A stretch of 64,000 nt of DNA, from assembly GCA_947396885.1 (NCBI GenBank), contig OX377202.1, positions 107,588,221 through 107,652,220 of the forward strand, read 5' to 3'. The notes under the pieces are model-generated. The model did not search any database. It was not told where the DNA came from and saw only the letters and a list, made by a program, of their open reading frames with translations. Below are positions 43,301-54,849 of this stretch, piece by piece (the stretch's first letter is position 1; every line of letters starts with the position of its first letter). A program made the position numbers and the translations under genes. Origin of the DNA: Heligmosomoides polygyrus polygyrus. Its lineage: Eukaryota; Nematoda; Chromadorea; Rhabditida; Heligmosomidae.

Positions 43301-46300
43301 ATCGAACGTTACCGTCATATTCAGCACCAACTGGAGTTCATCTGACGGGTGTACATGGCTGATGAGGAGATCCCGCCGTATATACTCGAAGTAGCCATGC
43401 AACTGAAAAATTTCGCTTAGAATCCGGCTGCTCGAGATCTCTAGAAAACGCGTAGCTGTCTACCTGCTGCGTTCCAGTATAGACTGTGGTCGGGATCTCT
43501 TCATTTCTGGAGTTGAACACAGTAAACTTGAACTTGGCCTTGAACTGTACATTCGTCTGGTTCGAAAAACACTGAAACAGAGCCGGATATAGAACGGATA
43601 GAACGACAATGTTCCAATGCACCTTAGCAAACTAGTGTCGTTCAAGGATGGAGAGAAAACACCTTAGATCATGGCCACGGCATGTTTATAGTCCACGGCG
43701 GCAACATCGGGTAGCTCGTGTAAAGGATACAAATCGATTAAAACCGAGCGATCGATTACCCGACAGAAATGGATACGCATATTCTTCCTACGCGAATAGT
43801 CGCTCCCACCGTTTCGATCACTCACTATGAACACACCTTTCCAGTCGTTTACGGCTTTTGTCCAGTGGTGTCGGGGACAGACCCCGTTTATACTTCTGTC
43901 ATCGAGCGGTGCGATGGTATACACTGAGGCTAAATTGACAGATCGCGCCGAAAGTATAAACAGGGCAAATGGACCGTTTAGTGTGCGCGCTATGTGCGAC
44001 ATGACATGGTGAAAAGCCACGTATTGATTCGTCGCGTTGCGCGATCGATATGCGAGCTTGTTGTTACTTCGCACACTAAACGATCCCTTAGCTCTAGTTT
44101 ATAGTTGAGACGCTGCGCGGCGCGGTACCATAGCCGAATAGATATCGATCGGGCCGCGTGAAAATCGATATCTACGGTGATCGTGGTGCCGCGCCGTCGT
44201 CGCAACTAGGGCCTAGGCCCCGTTTATACTTTCCGCGCAATCTATCAATTTAACCACTATGCATGTCATCGCGTCGCTCGGCTACAGAAGTATAAACACC
44301 GTCTTTCTCCAAAAGCCGCAAACGACTGGATTCCGCGAGATGTAGAGGAAACGCCAGGACATCTACAAACGATTGGTTGATCTACTTGGAAAAATCACTG
44401 AACGAATAGCATGCCACTCTTCGAGTTCCTCGAACCAGGAAGGCCCATCGGGCTACTTTGGCACTCGACAGATGAGCGACGGGCGGAGGCGCAGCTGGCG
44501 CTCGCTCGAGCAATCTCAGGTGACCAACGGAACGATAGGTGGTGCAGGTCAATGGGCACCAACGCTTAGCTTAAGAATTCGTCAGCTTCCAAGTAGAAGC
44601 GACAAGAGGCGTCAAATAAATAGACAGGTATGCGTTGCGAATTCGATGAACACGCAGTTTTTCAATTTCGGCATTCTTGCGAAAACTGTCCTGTGTTGAT
44701 CCAGGAAAGGCTCAAAGCCTTGTTTCTCTGATTTTCAGTCGCCTGAAGCGACCTCCGTCTTTCCCCAGAAGTAGATTTTCGCCACCAATGGGTCTGATCC
44801 TCGCTCTACAAAAGTTGCTCCTTCACCCCGTTTGCTTCGCTTCGATTTCAGCCATCCAGAAGCCAGTTTATCCCCACGCTGCCTTCAGAACCCTTCCATG
44901 TAGCGCTGGAACATGGAGATGGTTGATTCAGAAAGTATGTAGACCTAATCGTCTAGAAACAGGAAAGGTCTCCACTCGAGGAAGCGGTTGTCTCCGAGCC
45001 TCCTGGGGCGGTTAGGTCTGAGTCTCTGAAGCAGATCACCGGCAAATCAGCTATTCGTCGATCTTGTCGCTGCTTTTCTCCAGCTGCTGAGTGGCCCACA
45101 TGGCTCCAGGGCAGGCAATCTTTCAGCCTGGATGCCTATTCCCAGCGTTACTAACTATACCTAACAACATCCCCATCTCGTCGAATCAGCTCAACAACAC
45201 CGACCGACCGACCACACATCAAGCACGCCCGAGGAACCGCCACGGCCGTCGACGCTCAATGGGGGAAAATATTTCCCCCATTTAGCACACGTCGTCCTTC
45301 TCACACGAAAACACTATCTGTCTCCGGCGCCGGCGGCCGCCCGATTTCCCGCGACGTCGGGAAAACACGACGAGACGGCCGGCGGCGGCGACGACGGCCC
45401 GTCCGTCACTGTACAAGTCGGTTATGGAAAACCGCTGACGCCTGCTGTTTTCCCTCCATCAACATGTTTTCCAGCGCTGTTCGCTGCTGTGAATAGCTGC
45501 GTTGTCAGCCAGGAAAACAACGAATTTCTAGCCACTTCTATGGTTTGTTATCGCTCTGGCCCATGTATGGGCTGAACGGGAGCTCCTAGACAAGGTGGAG
45601 CTTTCCGTGCGCTGTGCTTTGAACGGCGTTCATGCTCTAGTCGCCGAGCCGCCAGGCGGGACAAAAGTCATCGATATCGACGACCTTCGTGCCGCGTAGC
45701 GCCTCCGCACTGAGCAATCGACATGACCGGTTATCGCGTGGCGAGATGCTGCTTCGCAAGTGCAGCGTAGAGCGTAATTAGGCGTATTGAGCGATAAATG
45801 GTCCCTTTCAGGGCAACATGTCGCCATTTTCTTTACTCCACAGACTCCTGAAGAAGGCTCAAATGGCCTACCCTGGGGTCGAACTCGGTCGGCTGTCCGC
45901 ACGAACCTTCTGCCACTATAGATTCATTACAGTACGCACTGCTCCATTAAATACTCGACGAAGAAGTCCGAAGCAGCAACGACTATGGTTCTGAAGATTC
46001 AAAGCAGTTCACACTTCAGTCGCCGTGTGACACCATCCCCAGTAGGAAACCCATGAGTATCGATTCCTTGCACAGCCTGATGGATGGGCCTGATCGATAA
46101 ACGGTCTCTTCTATTGATTTGTGAGCGGCGACACAAGTATAAACCGTGCCTCAGACAGAATTCGGACTGCTTATGAAGACATTCCTTCTGTGGTGCAGTC
46201 GGCAGGATTCGCCACTCGAACACGCGACACAGTCGGGTCCAACTTCGTACACCGAGAACAACGAAGCCTTTCGGTCGGGTTCGGTTTCGCTCCAAGGCTC

Positions 46301-49300
46301 TTCGGCACACAGCCACAGCATTCATCAACTGCTCTGTTTAATGCATAGCTCTTCTCCGTCAAAACCATGCTGACGTTCAATGCATGGCACATTCCTGGTA
46401 GGCAGATCGTCGCTGCAGTTCTTTCTTTGCCAAAACGGCCTGAATTTTCCTCTACTGTGAGAACGAAAAGGAAATAAACACCTTCACTCCTCTAGCTTAT
46501 TGCAGCAGATGGGAGAAAGAATCAAAGTGGTCGCTGAACAACCGTTAACAATCACGCCGTGCACTCTACAGTGGTCCTTTACCCACTTGGTTGTGATGAA
46601 TGTTGTGTTAAGGTGTTTTCTTTCATTTCACGTTACTGGTCGCTAATTTCGCTTACACTGAAGTGGAGGATTGACGCACCAAAACAATCAGATCGAGCCT
46701 ACTGTACAGGCCCCTTTGAGTGGTTCGATCTGACTGCTCCGGTCTCCATGCCCATGTAGGCCACATTAACGACCAGTACCGATTTAACTCCCCACATATT
46801 CCACAGTTTTCGACCTTTCTGGTCAGAAAGCATAGCATCGACCAGTCGTCAAGGATGCGCCTTGCCCTCTACATTGGTCCTTTCTCCGCTTCGTTGTATG
46901 GAGGTTGATGTGTTAAGGTATTTTCTTTCATTTCACATTATTGGTCGTCAATTTTGCCTCCTACACTGAAGAAGGGCTGGCGCACCAGAAAAATCAGATC
47001 GAACCACTCAGAGGGGCGTGAACAGTATTTCGATCTTCGATCATATTGTTCTGGTTCCCCTGCCCATGTAGGCCACATTAACGACCAGTATCTGTTTAAC
47101 TTCGCACATATGCAACAGTTTTAGACCATTCTGATCAGAAAGCATAACATCGACCAGTCGTGAACGATGCGCTATGCCCTTTACATTGGTCTCGTTCATT
47201 CGCTTGGTTGAGTGTTAAGGTGTTCTGTTTCATTTCACATTACTGGTCGTTAATTTGGCCTACACCTAAGAGGAAGGGTGACGCATCAGAACAACCAGAT
47301 CGAACCTACTGTACACTCTTCTTTGAGCGGTTCGATCTGACTGCTCCGGTCCCCATGCCCATGTAGGCCACATTAACTACCAGTGTCGATTTAACTCCCC
47401 ACATATTCCACAGTTTTCGACCTTTTTGGTCAGAAAGCATGGCATCGACCAGTCGTTAACGACGCGCCATGCTCTCTGTATTGGTCTCGTTTATTCGCTT
47501 GATTGTGATGAAAGTTGGTGTGCTAAGGTGTTGTGTTTCATCTCTCATTACTGGTCGTTAATTTGGTCTACACTGTACCAGAACCATCAGATCTACACGC
47601 ACCTTTGAGTGGTTCGATCTGATTGTTCTGGTTTCCCTGCCCATGTAGGCTACATTAACTACCAGTACCGGTTTAGTTCCACACATATGCCACAGGTTTA
47701 GATCCTTCTGGTCAGAAAGCATAGCATCGACCAGTTGTTAAGGACGTCCCTTGCCCTCTACATTGGTCGTTTATTCGCTTGGTTGTTACGAAAGTTGAGT
47801 GTTAAGGTGTTCTCTTTCATTTCACGTCCTGGAGGGTAGGTGTCACGCACTAGAGAAATCAGATCGAAGCTACTGTAGACGCTCCTTTAAGTGGCTCGAT
47901 CTGATTGTCCTCGTTACCCTGCCCATGTAGGCCACATTAACTACCAGCACCGGTTTAATTCCATACGTATGCCATAGTTTTAGACCTTTTTGGTCAAAAA
48001 ACACTGCATCGACCAGTCGCTTAGGGATGCGACATTCATTCGACATCTGTATGAGATCGTGGAACCACTTTGAATGGCTACATTGTCTTTTTGATTTAAG
48101 CAGCCAGCAGGAAGGCACGAATGCTTCCTCCTTTCCAGGCTGGTTCAGAAGCAGCTTGCAGACTCTGTAGGCCTGATTGACTAGGCTTCGGAGTCGAGAT
48201 CAACGTTGACCTTTGAGCGAATGGTGTCTCATCCACCTGATCCGTGGCTCATTCTTCATGAGCAAGACGTCTTCAAGGCAACTCCTGGTTCTTCAGGGTC
48301 GATAACGGTGTCGAACCCCCTCGAACTGCTGAAAATCTCGAGCCAGCGGTCACGGCTGGGCAGCCGAACGCGCGTCGTCCATTAATCCCGGGCACGTCAA
48401 CAGCCGTCGTCGTCGTCGTCGGCTAATCGCTCACCAAAATCCCAATCGCCAAACGTGTTTTCCTCCACGCCTAGCTGCTACTCACTCCCGGCTGTGCAGC
48501 AGCAGCAGCAGCAGCGGCCGAAGCGCACTGTCAACACTTCTAATAACATCGGATGATGAAAACACCGGCTGAACCGAGCCGAGCCGAACCGAACACACGA
48601 CGACGACGACGACAACGCCGTCGTTGTCGACGCAGTCATCGTGGACGTCGACTTGCTCAAAACAGCCAATATTATTGTTTTCGGCCACTACTATAGTAAC
48701 CGACTGCCAATCACTTCTCTCGAACGCTCTTCCTCACGATAACAACCAGCCCCGGCCATCCAGGCAGCGGTGGCATCGTGGTGACCATCACGTCGTGGAA
48801 GCATTCAGGCGCCGTCCCGACGTCGTCGTTCGGCACATATGTCTCTCAGCCGTTCACCGCAGCGATTACATCGCCAAAAACCGCACGCGGCCGCGTGAAC
48901 GAGAATTCTCACACTCATCTTTAGTCGTCAGGAACGATGACGATGTGATCCAACGTCACGATTCGACGGCGCTTCCCATCCTGTCGATAGGGAACCACTT
49001 TTTGCCCTGAGATCATCCACCTCTCACAGCAAGAGCTCTGGGAATAGCTCCAGTTACAGATCTGGATGACTGCTTCGCAGCCATAATACCCATTCTCGGC
49101 TCCAAGCTATCGTGACAACAAACGAAGAATTCTAAGTGGAAGGAAGAGCGCAATGCCTACAGAATGCCAATCAATCTCAAAACTGGTCCTCTTCTCTCAG
49201 TGGCCACAAATTGTGCCCCATATGGAAGCTGCCCCGTCCACTCATGCTCACGTGCGTCCGCGCAAAATTAATGACCACTAAATGTATATGAACATCGATT

Positions 49301-52300
49301 GGCATGATCAATAGTCACGTCCTCATTCAGTGATAAGCCGTAATAAGTGTAAAAAGGCGAATTCGTCCATTAGTCCACGCACGCGTCCGCGCAAATTACT
49401 GGCCACTGAATGTATCGAACATCACTCGGGATAATCAGCATAATGGTCTCGTTCTCGCTAAGTGACAACAGGTCGTAATAAATGCAAAAATGCGAATTCG
49501 TCCATTAGTCCACACATGCGTCCGCGCAAAATTAATGGCCACTGACCGTATCGAACATCTACCAGCGTGACCGATGGCCTCGCTCTTATTGTTAATCAAT
49601 GATGAAAGGCAAAAAAGGCTAATCTGTTCGTTAGTCAGCGCACCCATCCACGCAAAATTCATTTGCTGTTAAAAGGAGTGGACAATCATCGATCGGTATC
49701 ATCTCGGTGGAAACAGGATCGATCGTCCAATCAATGGTGATCGATTTCCGCCCACGACTGACGGTAAATTCGTATTACTCGCGCATACCACATGAATATG
49801 ATGGCTGGTTGGCTGCAAGCTTCGTAGCTCGTAAGTAAAATCAATTTTTGCCCGCAGTTCTCGATATATTTTGATGAGGAAATTAGGATGACCTTTTTCC
49901 TAGTCAGCGACCACAGATCCTACAAGATCTGCTTCGTCCGTTTATCTGTACGAGCGTCCGCGCAAAACAAGTGGCCACTGGACGCTCCTCGCATCCCATA
50001 TGGTCGACAATAACAGACATGATGGTCACTGAGCAGGCTCCTCATGATGGGAACAGGACCGATCAGCCATTCAATAGTAGCAAATCAATATCGTTCGATG
50101 TTACCAAACATCGGTCTATGGTATCGATTTTTGCTTACAACCAGTAAGGCGCTTCAACTGGGAATCATGCGAATATAATGACCGCTGTATGAACCGTTCA
50201 TGAAGGGAAAAGTACCGATCGGCCAATCAATACCGATCGATGTGATCAAACTTTGCGCAGATTTCACCATTTTGGGTAGGAATCCGATGTATATAATGCC
50301 CGATGGGAAACTTGGCAACGGATCTACCAGCCAATATCAATTGATTAGTGTCGACTCATCCTTCCGGCACAATAGAAGACGACAAGTCTGAATAGGTCCA
50401 CAATACCCTGAGGGTCTATACTTCATACTTCATGGACTGCGCGGCATGACAATACGGACGCAACCGATATCGATTGGCGACGCTACGTCATCAATATCGA
50501 TCGTTCTCATGCTGCTAAATAACATGACGGCATTCATGCAAACTATGCCTAGGACGCAGTCCTACCCCGCCTACAGCTCGTCTATACTGCAAACGCGACG
50601 ACACGATTCGCCAAGCGCGAGAATCGATCAAGTACAAGTCGTTAATGTGACCTACATGGGGAGACGGAAACGCAGTAGAGGAAGTCAGCCTCGCTGCAAG
50701 TAGAACGACGCGTATGGTCGGTGCCGTCATTGGCTGGCGAGTTCCAAAGTCCCCATGTAGGCCACATTAACGACATGCGAAATGCAAGGCGGAATCAATG
50801 CTTCAGTAGCGGGGCGATGCAGCGTTAGGAAACCTATATTAGTACCGATTGACTGCGCCACCTAGTCGATATTCGCTCGGTGACTGAAGTATAAATACCG
50901 TCTAAACTGAGTCCTGGACATGACTTACGACACCGTAGAGCTACGGCACTGGTCAGCTGAGTGGATTTTCAAATAGAGCAATCGTTCGTACAATTGCTTT
51001 CCTTGAAAATCCACTCAGCTGACGAGTAGCGTAGCCCTACAGTGTCGTTAGTCGCCTTTAAGGCTCAGTTTAGGCGGTATTTGTACTTCACTCGCCGAGC
51101 TAATATCGATCAGATGCCGCAGACAATGGCTACTGATAGGCTTCATAACGCTGGACGACTGAAGCATTGACTATGCCTTACATTTCGCATGTCGTTAATT
51201 TGGCCTACATGGGGAATGCAGGAACTCGCCGAACCAATATCGATGCTCTCCTTGAAAATTCAAACAGGCCAAGAGGAGCACATGGTACCTTTTCAAGATG
51301 ACAGCGCTACATCACATGGAAGCAGAGTGCCTGGCTCATTCCAAGGAGGGTTTTACCCTGGAATGATTTTCTCCAGACTCGACCGTTTCCCCGGAATCAT
51401 CCATGCAGTCGTACGTCTCCAGCGCCTCCCTTTCACTTCCGAGAGCTTCCTTCTATTTTCGAAAACACACGACCGCCGGGCCGGCCGCATGAGATTACCC
51501 TTGCTCGAAAACATGTTGAGAGAGGGGATACGGCCGGTGCGTGCGACGCACATCGCAGCGTTTAACCGCCGATAAACAGCATGATGAACAACGACAACAT
51601 GCCCTCCGGTCAGATCAGACATGGGTTATGAGAGCTGTGGACTCTTAATGGGCGAAGAAATCAATATCTATCCTAGTAGGGAGGGGGAACCGTAATATGT
51701 CAGACGCGTGCGTCACCCTATAGTACACAACCACGTCCTTTAAATTTAAATAAAAGCCTTCGCATGATGGAAAAGCAGCTGAAGGTGTCGCAGAAACTCA
51801 AGTAAAAGATTAGAGATGCAAATCACTACGTGCCCCCTCGGATTAGGATAGATCCAGAACGCATTCCAACTGAATTATTGGCGTTAGAACAAGTGCACTG
51901 CAGGACTTTCAGAAGGTCCCGTGGCGTGGTGGAACGTACTCTAACCGATCAAACATCACGAATCGACTCGCCTGTACCCCTACAACATCAGGAAGAACCG
52001 AAAACTGGACCACTAGCCATGCAGAAGGGAACATTTAACCGGCCACTAGTCCACTAAGGTCAACCTGTCCCTTACAGGTCCACTCTACCGTCTAAATACT
52101 AGCCAATCTCTACACTACCATAGAGTTCCATAGAGATCTCTGATCGAATATACGGCTGTCGGGTGTTTAGATGGTCCTAATGTCGCAAGTCGGCAGCATT
52201 GGAAGGTGGAAAAGCGTTATACAATCAGGTCTCAATGAATGGACGTGCCATTCAGAGAAAATTGCCCTCGGTACCCCTCCGATTGGCCGGCGTGCTCCCA

Positions 52301-54683
52301 CTTTCCAATGCTGCTCATTTTCGCGACATATGCCGTTCTAATCAGGAAAGGCTCTCAGGTCTATGTCTAACCATCGAAAATGGATATCGTTGCGAGAATA
52401 TCCACCCTTCAAATAGAAACATGTTCCACTTTTGCAAAGTATTTGAACCTGCCATGTTAGGGGCCTTGATAAGATTACCATGGAATCGCCCAGGCTCACA
52501 ATGCAATATTTTCCAAATATCGAATATGCAAATAAAGCAAAAATACTGTCTCATAAGCGCGGGTTCTGACGTCTGACCCCTTGGCATTGCAGTATCTCCG
52601 TAGTTTTCGGCATATTCGGTGTTTGTAAACAAATGCTATGTGAGACTTTGTGATCCCATAGCAAAATATCGGAGACTGTAACTCGGTAGATTCAAGAACT
52701 TTGCAAAAATTGAACTTATTTTTATGCTTTTTAAAGGATGGAGATTCTCGCGGTGGTACTCATTTCTCCGTCAGGGCATATGCCTTAGATCCTTCCCTGG
52801 TACGCAAATAGCGACTAACATTTGCTACAAGTTACTAACACGGGGCTTTATATACATAATAGCACTCAGAAGCTTTTAAATCTGTTCGTGGCAGCCCATG
52901 TCCCACAACAAACCGACAAAAATGGACAAATTAGCCTGGAAAGCTATGCTCTAGCTGAACAACCAGACTTGTCCCAGTCGCGATGGAGCCACTTATCCTT
53001 CTATACCTAAACTACGCCGCAGTCGGTACAAGGAGAGATGAGTTAGGTATACAAGGATAAGTGACCCCATCACGACTGGTGAGGTCAGGGTCTGGTTATC
53101 CAGTTAGAGCATAGTTTGCCAGGCTAATCTGTCCATTTTTCTCGGTTTGTTGTGGGACGCGGGCTGACTCGAACAGTATTAGAGGCTTTTAAGTGCTATA
53201 AAGCCTCGTGTTAGCAACCGTTACCAGGTGTTAGTAGCTGACTATTTGCATATCAGAGAAGGTTCTTAGGATTATGTCTGAACGAATAAAATGAATGCCA
53301 CAGCGAGAATCTCCACCCTTTAAAAGAATAAAAATACGTTCCATTTTTGAAAAGTCCTTGAATCTACCGAGTTGGGGACCCTGTAAACTTACTACGGACT
53401 CGAACAGTCTCACAACGCAATAGTTTCCAAACATTGAAAATGCAGAAAACCGCCAAAATACTGCACGGCAAGGAATCGAACAACCGCCTCGGGCCTATGA
53501 AGCACGATTTTGGTTTTTTCGCATATTCGATGTTTGAAACCTATTGCGTTGTGCGACTTTCACGAGGTCTTTGCAAAAATGGACCACTCTTGTCTAGTGT
53601 TTCAAGGGTGGAGATTCTCACAACGGTCTCCATTTTCGTCTCTCAGACATATGCCTGAGATCCTGGTGAATATTATGGATCTAGTCTTTAATGTAGATAG
53701 CATGGAAAGGCGTGACACACCTAGCCAATCAGACCGCATCGAATGAGCGTACTCTGATTGGTTGTGTATTGATTAGCTGGCTTATTTCCACTTTCCATGC
53801 TCCCCATATTAGCGACTAGAACAACATAAAGGATAAAGTCGGCTGCGTTAGAGTATCCTTGGCGTGATACACCCCGCATTCTAATTCTGGAGGACGGTCA
53901 AGAGGTAGAAATTGTAGCCACGCCCTTCGCCATGGGGCATGCAATCTTCCTCTCAACTTCTTTGCCCACCCACTCCCAACCCTCCAGTCTTCACCAAGAG
54001 TCTAACGGCTACTTTACGAAGCCTTTGAGACGCAAAACAAGATTTCCTGGATGACTTTCGGTGGCCGGTCGATGGGCTGGTCACTGTTTTAGCACTTCAG
54101 ACAAGTCTTCTACCAATGGGGGATGGAAGACTCGGCTGGCCTGAGCGGGACTTGAACTACGAACCTTGAAGGGGGATACTCGCGGAAGCTGGCGAGTCCT
54201 CCGCTCCGCTATCCACCCTTTAACAGCCTAGCCCGATCTAGTAGATCGGTAAGGAGTCGCCTCCATCCCCCATCTTTCTTCATCTCCAAAGAACAGGCGA
54301 TACATGCTTTATGGCGAATTAAACAAACACCTCAAACTCCGCCTGGTTAACAGAGCTTAATGCACTTTAGTGACGATAATAAAAGAAGAAAAAGATCACA
54401 CGAAAAAGTGCAGCGGATGAAAACAGAGAAGAAAAACGACAACGAAAAAAGTCGAATAAGCCATATAGGGAACGAAAACACGAGAAAAACTTCGGCAAAA
54501 ACTCACTTGAAAAAAGCTAAAGTCCTTATTGGATTCTTTATTGCCCTGAGGATGTAATCGTATACGAAACGTCAACATCGGCGGCTCCAACGTGGCCGCT
54601 GAGACGTTCGGCGTCGACGTCGGCGGCAGCGGCATTGGCGTCACTTGCTGAAACGTGAAGAATTCGCTCTTCGAAAGATCACT
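40065..54683 (-). CDS. SPOP-like MATH-BTB-BACK protein (at least 8 exons; N-terminus unresolved)
   Basis: Proteins of this architecture are substrate adaptors of cullin-3 ubiquitin ligases: MATH binds the substrate, BTB binds Cul3 and dimerises. Exons on the minus strand: 54507-54683 (start uncertain), 43464-43571, 43238-43402, 42921-43010, 41969-42070, 41215-41340, 40995-41123, 40065-40370 (stop). Every intron from the second exon on is phase 0 with GT-AG ends, giving about 400 codons; SPOP has 374. MATH: FRIRLHPQGNKESNKDFSFF joined to FKAKFKFTVFNSRNEE and YFEYIRRDLLIS. BTB: DAKLSDFTIVVGDKEIPVHK joined to VVLSARSPVFAAM and YMYSGRSPNIQQLGLELLAA. BACK: CRFLVYADMYNSPELKNEAV. The start of MATH, with its conserved Trp, was not found, so a first exon lies beyond 54683. 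The 10.9-kb intron at 43572-54506 interrupts MATH and is all repeats. It may be an expanded-family paralogue rather than the SPOP orthologue. Confidence 0.88.
40410..40580. mobile_element. Family C foldback MITE in the last MATH-BTB intron
   Basis: GGGGCCGGATTCATCAAAG and its exact complement at the other end; arms of about 60 bp continue through TTACTGCAGTAACTTTAACG, itself partly self-complementary. CAG on both sides. Confidence 0.92.
40598..40978. repeat. Long hairpin in the last MATH-BTB intron, arms about 170 bp
   Basis: 40598-40780 is inverted at 40800-40978, with shared ACGAGTTTTCCGTCAAGAAT, GTCGTTGCGGGA, GTAAGCCGAC and GATGCGCTCGGT. The loop is about 25 bp. With the MITE at 40410 it makes up almost the entire intron. 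Confidence 0.88.
40995..41123 (-). CDS. MATH-BTB exon, BACK-like helix
   Basis: 43 codons after GATTTCAG: RFLVYADMYNSPELKNEAVK then FIAQNINSVIQ. It corresponds to [22 protein letters not shown] of SPOP. The next intron holds a MITE and a 380-bp hairpin. Confidence 0.92.
41215..41340 (-). CDS. MATH-BTB exon, end of BTB
   Basis: 42 codons after GTGTTTAG: ELLMYMYSGRSPNIQQLGLE and LLAAADRFQLPGLKEMADH. It matches [29 protein letters not shown] of SPOP, including the Cul3-facing helix. Confidence 0.93.
41969..42070 (-). CDS. MATH-BTB exon, BTB core
   Basis: 34 codons after GTTGCAG: LSARSPVFAAMLEPHTEEAK then TNRVVLEDVDYE. It corresponds to [20 protein letters not shown] in SPOP. Confidence 0.93.
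42694..42850. mobile_element. Family A MITE
   Basis: GATCCTTTTTATACCACCGA / TCGGTAGTATAAATAGGGCT, TAA on both sides, with a central ACGTGATCGATCAATTTGG arm. In the MATH-BTB intron between the two BTB exons at 42921 and 42070. Confidence 0.85.
42921..43010 (-). CDS. MATH-BTB exon, start of BTB
   Basis: 30 codons, VFKDAKLSDFTIVVGDKEIP then VHK, the classic (F/L)xDxx(V/I)xVxxxxxxxHK opening of a BTB/POZ fold. Donor AAG|GTGGGT. Confidence 0.93.
43238..43402 (-). CDS. MATH-BTB exon, end of MATH
   Basis: 55 codons after TTTTTCAG. YFEYIRRDLLISHVHPSDEL matches the WGFKKFIRRDFLLD...LPDDKL substrate-groove region; TVTFDTVTRTSQ matches the last MATH strand. Confidence 0.92.
43464..43571 (-). CDS. MATH-BTB exon, MATH domain
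   Basis: 36 codons after CTGTTTCAG. Contains NVQFKAKFKFTVFNSRNEE, the counterpart of EVRAKFKFSILNAKGEE in SPOP. A 61-nt intron follows. Confidence 0.92.
43572..44560. repeat. MITE fragments and an RTE tail at the 3' end of the long intron
   Basis: Partial family A ends near 43883-43966, 44090-44215 and 44218-44300 (each with GTTTATACTT or AGTATAAAC), a diverged TTCATAGT-type repeat at 43676-43830, and a plus-strand RTE tail at 44315-44515 (GATTCCGCGAGATGTAGAGG ... TTTGGCACTCGACAG). Confidence 0.65.
44560..46550. other. Intron stretch with a GC-rich island
   Basis: No gene recognised within the long MATH-BTB intron. 45300-45480 is CpG-rich (GGCGCCGGCGGCCG). Two tRNA-like B boxes can be read on the minus strand near 45870 and 46220, too decayed to assign. 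Confidence 0.4.
46560..47975. repeat. Satellite of about 290 bp, five units, each with an internal inverted repeat
   Basis: CCCATGTAGGCCACATTAAC at about 46751, 47063, 47358, 47639 and 47922 (spacings 312, 295, 281, 283). Each unit also carries the complement GGTCGTTAATTTGGCCTAC, plus CAATCAGATCGAACC facing GGTTCGATCTGA, so each unit can fold. It lies in the long MATH-BTB intron. Confidence 0.9.
48060..49010. repeat. GC-rich tract with GTC and CAG microsatellites
   Basis: (GTC)n near 48403-48421, (CAG)n at 48497-48514 and (CGA)n at 48598-48615, in a CpG-rich context. No frame with family resemblance. Confidence 0.7.
49245..49985 (+). repeat. Array of GCGCAAAATTAATGGCC boxes
   Basis: Copies near 49257, 49387, 49520, 49648 and 49958, spaced about 130 bp, with AATTCGTCCATTAGTCCAC between them. 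Confidence 0.8.
50640..51222. repeat. Nested palindromes sharing the CATGTAGGCC terminus
   Basis: 50640-50777 is one palindrome (GTCGTTAATGTGACCTACAT / ATGTAGGCCACATTAACGAC). Its right arm also pairs with 51148-51222. Inside the larger one are TAAATACCGTCTAAACTGAG / CTCAGTTTAGGCGGTATTT and a 45-bp-arm hairpin at 50929-51044 (AGCTGAGTGGATTTTCAA). Confidence 0.8.
52185..52335. mobile_element. Family F palindromic MITE
   Basis: GTCGCAAGTCGGCAGCATTGG / CCAATGCTGCTCATTTTCGCGAC, central CGGTACC and an ATTGGCC box, as at 22268. Confidence 0.75.
52337..52800. repeat. Long hairpin, arms about 210 bp
   Basis: Left GGAAAGGCTCTCAGGTCTAT to CTTTTGCAAAGTATTTGAA; right complement TTGCAAAAATTGAAC to GGGCATATGCCTTAGATCC. 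Same family as 53237-53672. Confidence 0.75.
52828..53218. repeat. Long hairpin, arms about 180 bp
   Basis: TTACTAACACGGGGCTTTAT ... CACTTATCCTTCTATACCTAA, inverted after a 30-bp loop as TTAGGTATACAAGGATAAGTG ... AAAGCCTCGTGTTAGCAA. Confidence 0.88.
53237..53672. repeat. Long hairpin, arms about 200 bp
   Basis: CGAGAATCTCCACCCTT at 53302 and AAGGGTGGAGATTCTCA at 53608 mark the arms; the central part (CACAACGCAATAGTTTCCAA / GAAACCTATTGCGTTGTG) is also inverted. Same family as 52337-52800. Confidence 0.8.
53690..53822. mobile_element. Family F MITE, diverged
   Basis: AGCATGGAAAGGCG / CCACTTTCCATGCTCC, with CCAATCAGA facing TCTGATTGG. Confidence 0.65.
54125..54228 (-). mobile_element. S2-like SINE head
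   Basis: On the minus strand an A box (TAGCGGAGCGGAGG) and a B box (GTTCAAGTCCC) flank a class II tRNA-like arm, followed by GGCCAGCCGAGTCTTCCATC as in S2. Confidence 0.6.
54507..54683 (-). CDS. MATH-BTB exon with the middle of the MATH domain
   Basis: Reads LTFRIRLHPQGNKESNKDFS to a strong donor CAA|GTGAGT, matching the SPOP segment WCLRVNPKG.DEESKDYLSL. Phase 0 at the donor fits the next exon 10.9 kb away. The acceptor could be CAAGAG (start 54683) or TTTCAG (start 54647); both keep frame. A proline-rich insert, PMPLPPTSTP, precedes the conserved strand. Confidence 0.7.
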
Positions 54684-54849
54684 CTCTTGAAGGAAAAAGG
54701 ATAAATGGCGACGTAAATCAATCCCCTTGCGGGATATAGCACTCACTCTACTCCAGCGGGACACTGTGGGACAACTTGAACGACTTGCGGTAGCCAGTCG
54801 ATGAAAAAGTTGGCGTTTTGTCTTCCAGGCAAGCATGACACCATTTCGC

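Noticed and set aside
44677..45015. 112-codon plus-strand frame
   Set aside because: No signature, no splice partner, and antisense to the MATH-BTB intron.
51353..51622. Candidate coding exon on the minus strand in the long MATH-BTB intron
   Set aside because: Basic, low-information translation without domain resemblance, and the MATH exons join without it.
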